Shown here: piece by piece, positions 11,291 to 21,080 of the stretch
How the letters are laid out: each line of letters starts with the position of its first letter
Position numbering within the stretch: the stretch's first letter is position 1
DNA from: Clitoria ternatea
Lineage: Eukaryota > Streptophyta > Magnoliopsida > Fabales > Fabaceae
Reading direction: 5' to 3'
Length of the DNA: 64,000 nucleotides
Assembly: GCA_037962975.1 (NCBI GenBank)
Contig: CM075673.1
Location: forward strand, 122,221,001 to 122,285,000
The notes under the pieces: model-generated
The model's database searches: none
The model's input: only the letters and a program-made list of their open reading frames with translations
Told to the model about the DNA's origin: nothing
Position numbers and translations under genes: made by a program

Positions 11291-12439
11291 GGTTTCTTCT
11301 TAAACGGTGATGTGCTTTACAAAAGAAACTACGACTCTATCCTCCTTCGCTGTGTTGACACTGCTGAGGCAAACAAAATCGTGAGAGATGTTCACGAGGG
11401 ATCTTTTGGAACCCACACTAATGGGCACGCCATGTCAAGAAAAATCTTGAGGGCCTACTGGATGACCATGGAAACGAACTGCTTTGCTTATGTTCAGAAG
11501 TGTCACAAATATCAAATATACGCTGATCATATTCATGCTCCCCCATCATCTCTGAATGTCTTATCAGCACCGTGGCCCTTTTCGATGTAGGGCATGGATG
11601 TCATCGGTCCCATCGAGCCAAAAGCCTCAAACGGTCATCGTTTCATCTTGGTCGCCATCGATTATTTCATAAAATGGGTAGAGGCTGCTTCATATGCCAA
11701 TGTGACAAAAAATATTGTGGTTAAATTTGTCAAGCGGGAGCTGATATGCCGATACGGCCTACCAAGCCAAATCATCATAGACAATGGTACAAATTTGAAC
11801 AACAAAATGATGAAGGAGCTTTGCGAGAGCTTTAAAATCTCTCACCATAACTCTTCTCCCTACCGTCCAAAAATGAATGGAGCAGTCGAGGCGGCCAATA
11901 AAAACATCAAGAAGATAGTACAGAAGATGGTGTTAACCTACAAAGATTGGAATGAAATGCTTCCTTTCAGACTGTACGGATACCGAACCTCGGTGCGAAC
12001 CTCAACTGGGGCAACCCCATTCTCTTTGGTTTATGGTATGGAAGCAGTCTTGCATTTTGAAGTAGAGATCCCTTCCCTTCGAGTGATGATGGAGGCAAAA
12101 TTAGAAGAAGCTGAGTGGGTCCGAGCTCGGCATGACCAACTAAATCTGATCGATGGTAAAAGACTGACCGCCCTCTGTCATGGTCAGTTGTATCAGAGGC
12201 GTATGAAACGAACATTTGAAAGGAAGGTGCGACCTCGACAGTTCCAAGAAGGAGACTTGGTTCTCAAAAAGATTTTGCCAGTTCAGAAAGACAGCTAAGG
12301 CAAATAGACTTCTAACTATGAAGGGCCATATATTGTAAAGAGAGCTTTCTCTGGAGGAGCCCTGATTCTAATTAGCATGGACGGTGAGGACTTGCCAATA
12401 CCTATAAATGCAGACGCAGTGAAGAAGTACTACGCTTAA
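11291..12439 (+). pseudogene. Element A integrase, broken
   Basis: Integrase inserts the cDNA into the genome. The zinc-binding HHCC region is visible at about 11390-11510 (VHEGSFGTHTNGHAM, then CHKYQ). The catalytic core has the first Asp in GMDVIGPIEP (about 11598), the second in IIIDNGTNLN (about 11779) and the Glu in NGAVEAANKN (about 11890). The C-terminal barrel (RPRQFQEGDLVLKK) follows. A stop at 11588 precedes the core. Two in-frame stops (12296, 12305) interrupt the tail, which otherwise reads to a terminal TAA at 12437. Confidence 0.85.
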
Positions 12440-13250
12440 AAGGGCATGTGAGGAACAAAGAAAAAAGGGAAAAGAAAAAGAAGTAAAAATAATGCTCGCT
12501 AGGTTGAAAACCCGAAAGGGCGACCTAGGCAAAAGTTAGAGCGACCCGGTGAGTCGAAAACCCGAAAGGGCGGCTCAGGCAAAAGTTAGGGTCAAATTTC
12601 TGGTGATATGACTCAGACCTCCAACTCGAGAAGTACAAGTCCAAACTGAGGCATGGGAATCATCGTCGAACTCACCTTCTCCAAAGCAAAGTCGATAGGT
12701 GGACATGAAGTCGCGTTGGGGGATTAAGATTCTCACTAGTCTCAGAAATTCACTGGAGGATCCATGAACCTTCCCTGTTTCACCTGCCCTTGACCTGTTC
12801 TATGTGACTTCATTTCATTCCATCTATTTTTCCCGTTGTCCATTCTCTGTATTTGTTTGACATACATGAATAAAATTCATCTTTTTCAATACGTGTTATG
12901 AATTTCATTGATCTGATAAAACATTGTGTTTTTATAAAAATAAATGAAAGAATGGTGAACATTTAAAGTCGTGAGGAACAAGACGCTCCTACTACTCGAC
13001 CTCATCTTGGGCAATCATCACGAAGACTCGGCCAGGCACGCGCTCCAAAGCTATGATTGCCTCGTTCATTCTCCTCTGTCCATGAGTTATCCTAAGGGTC
13101 ACGGTTTCACAGGACCTACCCAGTTTTTGAATTTATCTCTGTACTACTTACCCTTTTTTTCTGTAGGTTATGACAAATAGTTATGCCAAATCTTAACTCC
13201 TGGATCATTTTTCCCTAGTAAGAACACTTTTCTAATAAGGCTTAGAAGAT
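12440..13250 (+). other. Element A 3' untranslated region, proximal part
   Basis: Non-coding DNA after integrase. It contains the two 50-bp repeats with GAAA-loop hairpins (12499-12577) and then about 650 bp with no recognisable motif. The short ORFs here are not supported as genes. Confidence 0.7.
12499..12577 (+). repeat. Twin structured repeats with GAAA tetraloops
   Basis: Two 50-bp-spaced copies share AAAACCCGAAAGGGCG and GGCAAAAGTTAG. Copy 1: CTAGGTTG (12499-12506) pairs with CGACCTAG (12521-12528). Copy 2: TGAGTCG (12550-12556) pairs with CGGCTCA (12571-12577). Each encloses an AAAA bulge and a CCC-GAAA-GGG hairpin. Two stem positions change on both sides (A-U to G-C, and G-C to A-U) and two more move between G-U and Watson-Crick pairs. 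This supports a conserved RNA fold. Function unknown. Confidence 0.65.
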
Positions 13251-13259
13251 CTCTCCCCA

Positions 13260-14360
13260 ATGGGCCCCAGTACATTTCTCCCAATGAATCCATACATACC
13301 TGGTGGACCCCAGATTTTCCATTCCCAATCAAGGGGCAGTACCCCGAACCACCAAATCCTTCCCCAGTGGAACTACACTTCCCAAACAACTCAAACTGGG
13401 GCATCACCCAGATTTCTCTTCCACTTTCAGTCTAGGGGGAGTACCCCAAATTCCCAAGCAACTCAAACTGGGGCATCTCCCCAGATTTCTTCTGTCCCAG
13501 TCAAGGGGCAGTTTCCCCCAAGACTCTTTCGATCATGTCAAACTGGGGCATCTCCCCCAGGTCATTATCTTTTGTCAACCCAAGGGCAGTACCCCGCGCT
13601 CCCAAAAAGTTCAGACTGGGGCATCACCCCAGGTCTCTCTCTGTCAAGGGGAGCGCCCCTAGCTTCTTCAATCTCCCTAACGAGGTAGTACCCCTAAGTC
13701 TTCCAATCTTTCCAAAAACTGGGATATCACCCCAGATCTTTCCTCTATTCAAGGGGCAATACCCCTAACTCCTTCAGCTGGATTTTCTAAACTGGGGCAT
13801 CTTCCCCTGTTTCTTTTCTCTCCCAATCAAGGAGCAGTACCCCAGATCATCCAAAACAGCTTAAATTGGGGCATCCCCCATATTTCTCTCCTCCAGTAAG
13901 CCCACCATACATTCCCAGTGGACCCCAGATTTTTCCTTCCAGTCAAGGGGCAGTTCCCCGAAATCCCTTCGATCTTCCTAACTGGGGCATCACCCTAGAT
14001 CTACTCTCTCAATCAAGGGGTAGTACCCCAAGGTTCTTTCAATGATGTTCTAACTGGGACATCTCCCCAGATTCCTCTTTCAGTCAAGGGGCAGTTCCCC
14101 ATGATTCTTTCAAATCATGTCAAACTGGGGCATCACCCCAGGTTTATTCTCCCTCAGCCAAGGGGAGGGGGTAGTCTACCAACCTTCAATCATCTCAAAC
14201 TAGGGTATCATCCCAAGTGTCTCCTCTTTCGATCAAGGGGCAGTTCCCCAAAATCCTTTCAATCTTCGTGACATCACCCTAGATTTTTCTCCCAGCCAAG
14301 GGGTAGTACCCCTAAAACCTTTTGATCTTTTTCAAACTGGGGCATCACCCCAGACCCTTT
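13260..14360 (+). repeat. Degenerate tandem array of short GGGG/CCCC hairpins
   Basis: About 1.1 kb of diverged repeats alternate two modules: CTGGGG-CATCA-CCCCAG and AAGGGG-CAGTA-CCCC, separated by T/C-rich linkers. Each module is a short hairpin with a 5-nt loop. Overlapping ORFs in several frames arise from the repetition and are not genes. The position, between integrase and the PPT, is the hypervariable 3' UTR known in Ogre elements. Confidence 0.8.
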
Positions 14361-14370
14361 ACTCTCCAGT

Positions 14371-14998
14371 CGCCGAACGAGGCACCCTTTACCTTCCAGT
14401 CGCCTAAGAAGGCACCCTTTACTTTCCAGTCACCTAACAAGGCACCCTTTACCTTTTAGTCGCCTAAGAAGGCACCCTTTACTTTCCAGTCTCCTAACAA
14501 GGCACCTTTTACTCTCTAGTCGCCTAAGAAGGCACCCTTTACTTTCTAGTCGCCTAACAAGGCACCCTTTACTTTCCAGTCGCCTAACAAGGCACCCTTT
14601 ACTTTCCAGCCGCCTAATAAGGCACCCTTTACCTTCCAGTCACCTAAGAAGGCACCCTTTACTTTCCAGTCGCCTAACAAGGCACCCTTTACTTTCCAGT
14701 CGCCTAATAAGGCACCCTTTACTTTCCAGTCGCCTAACAAGGCACCCTTTACTTTCCAGCCACCTAATAAGGCACCTTTTACTTTCCAGTCGCCTAACAA
14801 GGCACCCTTTACTTTCCAGTCGCCTAACAAGGCACCCTTTACTTTTCGGTCGTCTAACAAGGCATCCTTTACTTTCCAGTTGCCTAACAAGGCACCCTTT
14901 ACTTTCCAGCCGCCTAATAAGGCACCCTTTACTTTCCAGCCGCCGAACGAGGCACCCTTTACTTTTCAACCGCCGAACAAGGCACCCTTAATTTCCAG
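14371..14998 (+). repeat. 30-bp tandem repeat array (about 21 copies)
   Basis: A head-to-tail array of the 30-bp unit CGCCTAACAAGGCACCCTTT plus ACTTTCCAGT, with 0-4 changes per unit. Common variants are AACAA, AAGAA and AATAA. Because 30 is divisible by three, it opens long repetitive minus-strand ORFs that are artefacts. Tandem repeats in the 3' UTR of Ogre elements are known sources of satellite DNA. Confidence 0.95.
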
Positions 14999-15429
14999 TC
15001 TACCGAGGGTCGACCCTAATCTTTTTATTTCCGGTTAATTGAGAATCGACCCCCAATCCTCTCACCTCCTGTTAACTGAAAGACAATTCTTTCGCTTCCT
15101 GTCATCCAAAAGATAATTCCCAGTTAACCACTTCCTGCTGAAACTAGTGCACCACCCCAATTCTTTTTACCAAAAAAAAACAAAAAAACAAAAAAACAAA
15201 AAAACAAAAAAACAAAAAAATAAAAACAAAAAAAAACAAAAAATAAAAAAAGAGAGAAGGAAAAACAATAAAGCAAAAAGAGAGTAAAAGCTTCAAGTGT
15301 CAATTCCTAGGTTTCTCCCTCATCTGGCTCTCCTGGTTATTGAAGTCGGCATAACTTTGACAATGGTGTTCATGTCTTTACTCCCTTTCCATTTCAAAAG
15401 CAAGAAGAGACTTCATGCTTTTTTCATGG
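14999..15429 (+). repeat. 3' UTR end with A-rich microsatellite
   Basis: Low-complexity (CA6-7)n-like A-rich DNA spans about 15168-15290, flanked by unique non-coding DNA. Nothing coding is seen. Confidence 0.7.
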
Positions 15430-15451
15430 AAAAGAAGTAAAGAGGGGCATC
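15430..15451 (+). promoter_or_regulatory. Element A polypurine tract
   Basis: AAAAGAAGTAAAGAGGGGCATC directly precedes the LTR start TGTGAACACC. The purine-rich run is the expected plus-strand primer. Confidence 0.75.
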
Positions 15452-15639
15452 TGTGAACACCTATTTCAGTTCGGTCAATTTTTACCAAGAATGGGGAGTT
15501 CTGTCGCTTGGAACCCCTTCGCTCTATTCATGCTCGGGTGTGCCTTAAGAATCGCCGGGAGTTTGTTCTCAGGTGTGTATCTTAAAGATTGCCTAGAGCC
15601 TATGCTCGGGCCCATATTCAAAGTTTCTGAGAGCTTGTG

Positions 15640-16520
15640 CTCAGGTTCGTCTTCAAGATTGTCTTCGACTCCGAGTGATATTCCCAAATGAAAGGATTTC
15701 CGAGCGAGGACTGAACCTCGACTCTGAATGATTCTTTCGGTTGTAAGATTTCTGAGTGAGGCATTTCCGAGTGGCTTGCCTCCAAGGGAATTACTCCCGA
15801 GCGAATCCCCTCCGAGTGAATCAATTCTGAATGAAAAGCGAGTCTAACTTCAGATGAGTGCTTTTTCTAGGCAGAGATATTTTCGAGTGGATAATTCCCA
15901 AGTGAATCGATTCTGAACAAAAAAGGGCTCTGAACTTCGAAGGAGCACTTTTTGAGCAGAGACACTTCTAAGTTCCATACTTCCGAGTGGGGTGTCTCCG
16001 AGTGAGACATTTCCAAGTGGGTCATTTTCAAGGGAATTACTTCCGAGCGAAGAAAGGCTTTGACTTCAAATGAGTATTTCTCGGGTACAGATATTTCTGA
16101 GTGGATAATTCCTAAGCGAATAATTCTGAACGAAAAAGGGCTCTGAACTTCGAAGGAGCTTGTCGGCCGGAGATATAGCCGAGTGAGATATTTTTGAATG
16201 AGGTGTCTCCGAGTGAGACATTTCCGAGTGGATCACTTTTGAGGGAAGAAAGGCTATGACTTTAAATGAGTACTTCAAGCAGAAACATTTCCGAGCGAAT
16301 CACCTCCGAGTGAAGCGATTTTGAACGAAAAGAGGCTCTGATGAATACTTCTCAGAAAGAGATATTCCCGAGTGAGTCGGACTTTGAAAGAGCAAAAGAG
16401 CACTTTTTAGGCAGATATATATCCGAGTGAGACATTTCTAAGTGGGTCACTTCAGAAGGAAGAAAAGCTATGACTAGAGACATTTCTGGACAAACCACCT
16501 CTGAGTGGAGCAATTCTGAA
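15640..16520 (+). repeat. Dispersed CCGAGTG(A/G) motif cluster in element A U3
   Basis: About twenty copies of (T)CCGAGTGA or close variants (CCGAGCGA, CCAAGTGG) are spaced irregularly. They are embedded in larger diverged modules carrying GGGCTCTGAACTTCGAAGG. No coding potential. Confidence 0.75.
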
Positions 16521-17051
16521 CAAAAAAAGGGATCCGGTGTTACTTGAATGAATTCAAGCCTTCACACCGAGTGTCGAAGGATTGATTCTGTATTTGGGCT
16601 TTTCATATATGTGAACACCTGTTTCGGTCCAACCATTTTCCACCAAGAACGGATACTGACACAGCGGTCCGGGCCATAAGAAGAACACCGATCCGGGTCT
16701 GAGGGATACTGATCTGAGCCAACGAAAGAGGCATCGTTCCCCTGAGACCATCCAAGTGAGACCGGTGTCCTCTCTTATCCGACGTGGGAAGGCACTTTCA
16801 TGAACTTGATAATGGGCCCATGTGACACTGTTCGAGGAGTCCGATTGCCCATGCTGTGACTTGGAATCGCACCACCCAAGTCGATCCATGAATTATGGGA
16901 ATGACAGTCAGGGGGCGGAAGTGGAAATAATTAAAAACTCCCCCACCAGCCGCTGCTCCCCATAATTGTTAGTGGCCAGGCTGGCTCCACAGTGCGCATG
17001 GGTGAGTGGAAGCTTAAGTTGTCCAAGCACTCAACCAGCACCCGGAGCTTC

Positions 17052-17058
17052 TATAAAT
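17052..17058 (+). promoter_or_regulatory. TATA box of element A LTR
   Basis: TATAAAT, 1.6 kb into the LTR. It is followed by about 400 bp without ATG and then an A/T-rich poly(A)-signal-like stretch. It marks the probable U3/R boundary of this LTR type. Confidence 0.55.
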
Positions 17059-17759
17059 GCCCCAATCGAAGAGGCACAAGGGGTTGGCGGCTGGAATCCT
17101 GAATCCCTAAGAGATTGGTCCGCTCTTTATACCCTGAATCCTGAAGGAATTGGTCTGAATTCTTGTTCCCACATCGAATCCAGCACTTAGTCAAACTGGT
17201 CTCTCTGCTGTTATTCCGGTTGTTGTTGTTCCAGCCCATACCGGTCTTGTTGAGTACACCGACACTCCTAGTACCAATACTCACACCGGTTACAATCTCT
17301 CCTTTTCATTATTTTATTCATTCATTTTCCTTACTATTTCATATTTTGTCATCCTGTTTTCTTGTTGAACTTCCCCCTTGTCTTTATTCAAAATATAAAA
17401 ATAAAAAGTAAAAAAAATATAAAAGAGGAAACAACCCAAAAAGAAAAGCGTGTATTCTTGATACCTTTTTAGAATGTTACAATATTAATCTAAGTTAGTG
17501 TCGTGCAGAAGCACTTCTACCTACACTTTTTCCAAGACCCACGCACGAGTGGAGAACTCCGCCTTGCGTGCACCCTTTTTCCGTAAACCTCATCCACCCT
17601 TAGTCCCCTAAACTCGTCTTAAGAATACCCTTTGTAAAGAACTACGTAACCCTGATTTCTCGAACGTTCGAGAATACGTAGGAGCGGGAATCAATTCCTG
17701 TCGGGCCCACTTTTTTTGTTTAATTTCCATGTCTCCGTTATTACCTCAATCAATTTTGT

Positions 17760-18084
17760 TTATTTAGTATTTTATTTAAAATAGTAATTTGTTTAAAATG
17801 AGGTTAATTTAGACGCGACGTCTTGTTAATCTCATGTTTTCTTTATTATTTTATTTTAGTAATTTGTTTAAAATGAGATTAACTTAGACGCGACGTCTTG
17901 TTAATCTCATGTTTTTGGTACTTTACTTAAAATAGTAATTTGTTTTACAACGAGGTCAATTTAGACGCGACGTCTTGTTAATCTCGTATTTTTAGTATTT
18001 TATTTAAAAATGGTAATCTATTTAAAACAGGGTTAATTTAGACGTGACGTCTTGTTAATCTCATATTTTTTAACATTTCATTTA
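17760..18084 (+). repeat. About 75-bp repeats with GACGYGACGTC core, part 1
   Basis: Four units of the consensus GGTTAATTTAGACGCGACGT then CTTGTTAATCTCAT, at about 17800, 17875, 17950 and 18030. The array continues at 28199 beyond the nested element B. Confidence 0.9.
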
Positions 18085-19774
18085 TGTAACATCCCGATTT
18101 AAAAATTAATTACCGAATAAGATTAAGCCACTAAACTAAAAATAATTGCACAAGCATGAATTACTTATTAATTAATTTTAAACTTAAAGAATTAGATTAA
18201 TGACTAATTGATTGTGATTTGTGTGTGTATGTGCCACGTGAAGAGCTGTTGTTTCACATTCTCCCACCCCACTCTTCTAATTCTGCGTGTATATATATAT
18301 AATCAGCCCCACTGCTGTCCACTCACGGTAACCCTTCGAGACTTCTCTTCATTTATTTCTCTTCTTCTTCGTTCTTCTTCTCCCCTGTTCTCTGTTCCGT
18401 GAAATCGCGACAACGGTGTACAGAGGATTCGGAGTCCCCTCTGTTGGTGAAGGACAATCGTCAAAGTGGGTGAAGAACAGCTTCCTATTCCCAAGCGGAT
18501 TAGAGGGTAACAACTGTGTTCGATGGAGACTGAACGAGTGGGAGTGGTGAACGAAGCAAACAGAGCATCGGACCAAACTTTGGGAAACAGAGGAGCTTCT
18601 CGAGTCCCTTCAGTAGGTAGGGGGCGCTTGCATGTCAAATGCATGGTTTATGGACGGTACCGGATGAACGTATTGCCTTACGTGTGTGCGAATGTGTTTA
18701 TGATGACTGTGTGTAATGCATGATTGTTAATCCTTGGATACCATATGTGTGATAGTAGAGTCCTGTTAATAGTTATACATTTATATGCATGTATTCAGGG
18801 TTATTGTGCTGAGTTCTGATAGTCATTTAAACATAAACATGTGTGATGCATGTTCCTATTATTGTTAATATGAGAGGATATGTATGTGTGGCTGTTGGTT
18901 GATTTCATCTGGGATGTTATAAACATGAACTGTTTGATTGTTGTGTATGCTGGTACGATTGACGAGTGAATATAGGAACTATGTTGGATCGGTTATAACT
19001 CTAATGGTTACGAGGAATATGTCAGATAATCGAGGATGCTCACTGATAAAACACATAAACTGCATGTATAGGAACGGGGTGACCCGTGGAAGGTCAGGAG
19101 CCCCAAAGAAATGATCTCCAGCTACAGACCCTTGGCTAGATCCTGTGAGAGCTCGTGGTAGCCGAGGGAGCTAGAGTTAAGTCTCGAGACGTCAATGGGA
19201 GGCCGGTACCACGCGGGAAGGGCTAATGGATGAGAGGCCAATAAGGGGAACCTGTAACTGAAAATCATTATTTAAGTCGGATCCGTAGGCATGCATGTAG
19301 ATGCAACGTTAAATAGAATAGTACGATTACCATGACTAGGGAGTGATATGAATGAATCCCGAATAAGCTGATGCATGCTTCTGTATGAATGAAAATGAGC
19401 TTCATGTGATATGTATGTGAGTGTATGTTATTGAAAATATCATAGTCTGCATAGCTTTAATTTAAATTGAGTGTATTCCGAGCGAACACGTGTGTGTGTA
19501 CTGATGCCGATGCCAAATCACTAACTGTCATTTTATATGTAAAAGCTCACCCCCCTACTGTGGCTATATTTCAGTGAACATCGCACGAGACGGTGAATGA
19601 TGGAGGAGCTGCAAGCATTGTGAAGTGCTTGAGTACTGTGGGATTATATGTGTATATGCATATTCTGTGTATAATGTTTTGTTATAGCCTTGGCCGGCTC
19701 TTATTTTGGTCCCTCATCCAACCATATCTGAACTAGACACTTTCAGGTTGAGAATACTACAATGTGCATGTAAA

Positions 19775-19805
<31 letters not shown>

Positions 19806-20753
19806 CATACCGTATGTTTATCCTAAGCTGGGTGTGAATGTCCGGGTGGTGTATGTTACACTTACTAAGTATGTGGGCCTGTATGATTCTGAGTAAATAC
19901 GAGTTAAGTTAATTCTGTGTAAGGCGTGATGACTGACCTTCTTCCGATTGAAAGGTATTTTGATGATTTCGAGTGAAAGTCAACCGAGTGAATGTTTCCC
20001 CCGATTGCTGCATTGGCAAAACGAATTTGAGTAAGCCTGTAGTAGTAAACTTACTAGAAGAAGAGTAAAATCTAGATGATAAGGAGCAGATTTCAGTCTT
20101 GTATGGTCCTTGCATGTAGAGGGATTTATATGTATCCCGAGTGGCGGGGAAATTAGGGTATTTCCGAGTGAGTGAAGTTGTATGTTTCCTTAAGTAAGAT
20201 CTGACTTGGCGAGGAAGCTTTAGTGTGATGTAGACTACTTTTCCGAGTGAAGGGCGCAGAAACATTCCCGAGTGAAGGGATTGTGGGAGTCAACTTCCGA
20301 GTGAGTCTTAGTTGTGAACCCCCCTAAGGATGAAATAGGATGGGAACGAGAGAATACACGAGGGAGTCGTGAGCATAAGACTTTTCTGAGTGAACTTAGA
20401 CTCTGATTCTGAGTGAGGGGAAAACCCGAGTGGAGTTACTCGCCTCAGCGACTAAGTGCCCGTTCCAGCGAGTGGGAGTGGAAAAGAAGGTCTCTAATTG
20501 GTTTCGCCTACGCGAATGGTGTTTCGCCCGAGCGAGTTGGGTTGTCTCGCTCAAGCGGGTTGGATCTCGCCTGAGTGAGTAAGCGCTGTGTTGGGGCTCG
20601 CTTAGGCGCTCCTTCTTCCGCTTTTGCATTAGAATTGGGTTTTATTTCCCTTACTTTCCATTACCTTCTTTTATTGTGCCTGGTTCCATTGGTTTTATCT
20701 TGGGAAAAATTTTCCTTGTTTCGGACTTATTTTTAATTAAGTAGGATGTTTCA
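18085..20753 (+). repeat. Element B 5' LTR
   Basis: TATA-like TATATATATATAA is at 18290-18302. A donor-like TAG|GTAGGG lies at 18617. A (TA)n tract lies at about 19780-19805. Clusters of CCGAGTG and TCGCC..AGCGAG motifs occur at 19960-20620. Nothing coding is supported. Confidence 0.95.
18290..18302 (+). promoter_or_regulatory. TATA box, element B 5' LTR
   Basis: An alternating TA run about 205 bp into the LTR, followed by a T/C-rich leader. The same motif occurs in the 3' LTR at about 25740-25752. Confidence 0.6.
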
Positions 20754-21072
20754 TTTTGGTATCAGAGCAGACTTAAAAGGTCCAAGGCCAAGGTATGCTT
20801 ACTCCTAGTAAGCGGTAATGTACCCTATGACAAGTTGTCATAAGTTGTTTGTAATATCTGAGGGCCTTGATGCCTAATTAAGTATCATTGTATGGCCATG
20901 TGTTTATGAGATGTTGTTCTGAGGGTAGAGGATTGTTCCTATCCTGTCCGATTAATTACGTGATGTTTAAGAATTGTATGATAATGTGTTATAGATGTTG
21001 AATGATGAGCTGAAATCCGATCGGTAGTAAGCAATTCTGTAAACTTATCCTTGAAAGGGGTGTTGATTTCAG
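18617..21072 (+). other. Predicted leader intron of element B
   Basis: Donor TAG|GTAGGG at 18617; acceptor GATTTCAG ending at 21072, nine bases before the gag ATG (21081). Splicing would remove 2456 bp holding most of the LTR and the PBS. The 3' LTR copy of the upstream exon (about 25780-26056) has no ATG. The single ATG in the 5' copy (18523) sits where the 3' copy has ACG. Confidence 0.55.
20757..20768 (+). promoter_or_regulatory. Element B primer-binding site (tRNA-iMet)
   Basis: TGGTATCAGAGC, three bases after the LTR end, is the standard plant initiator-Met PBS. Confidence 0.95.
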
Positions 21073-21080
21073 GATAAGTC

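Larger units (their letters stand above)
15452..18084 (+). mobile_element. Element A 3' LTR, first segment
   Basis: It starts TGTGAACACC after the PPT and is interrupted at 18084 by element B; it resumes at 28204. Together the parts give an LTR of about 3.48 kb. U3 contains a 0.9-kb cluster of CCGAGTG-type repeats. A TATA box lies at 17052-17058, AT-rich poly(A)-signal-like sequence at about 17390-17420, and U5 has about 75-bp repeats. With an internal region of about 13.9 kb (minus the solo LTR), the whole element would be about 21 kb, an Ogre-like size. Confidence 0.85.

Noticed and set aside
14546..14969. Long minus-strand ORFs with repeating KVKGALLGDW and ESKGCLVRRL peptides
   Set aside because: The 30-bp tandem unit is a multiple of three, so open frames arise automatically on either strand; no start context or domain.
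14371..14998. CRISPR-like array
   Set aside because: Units are contiguous, with no unique spacers, and sit in the 3' UTR of a plant retrotransposon.
16610..16630. Alternative 3' LTR start of element A
   Set aside because: Although it reads TGTGAACACC, no polypurine tract precedes it, while 15452 is directly preceded by one. Kept as a duplication finding.
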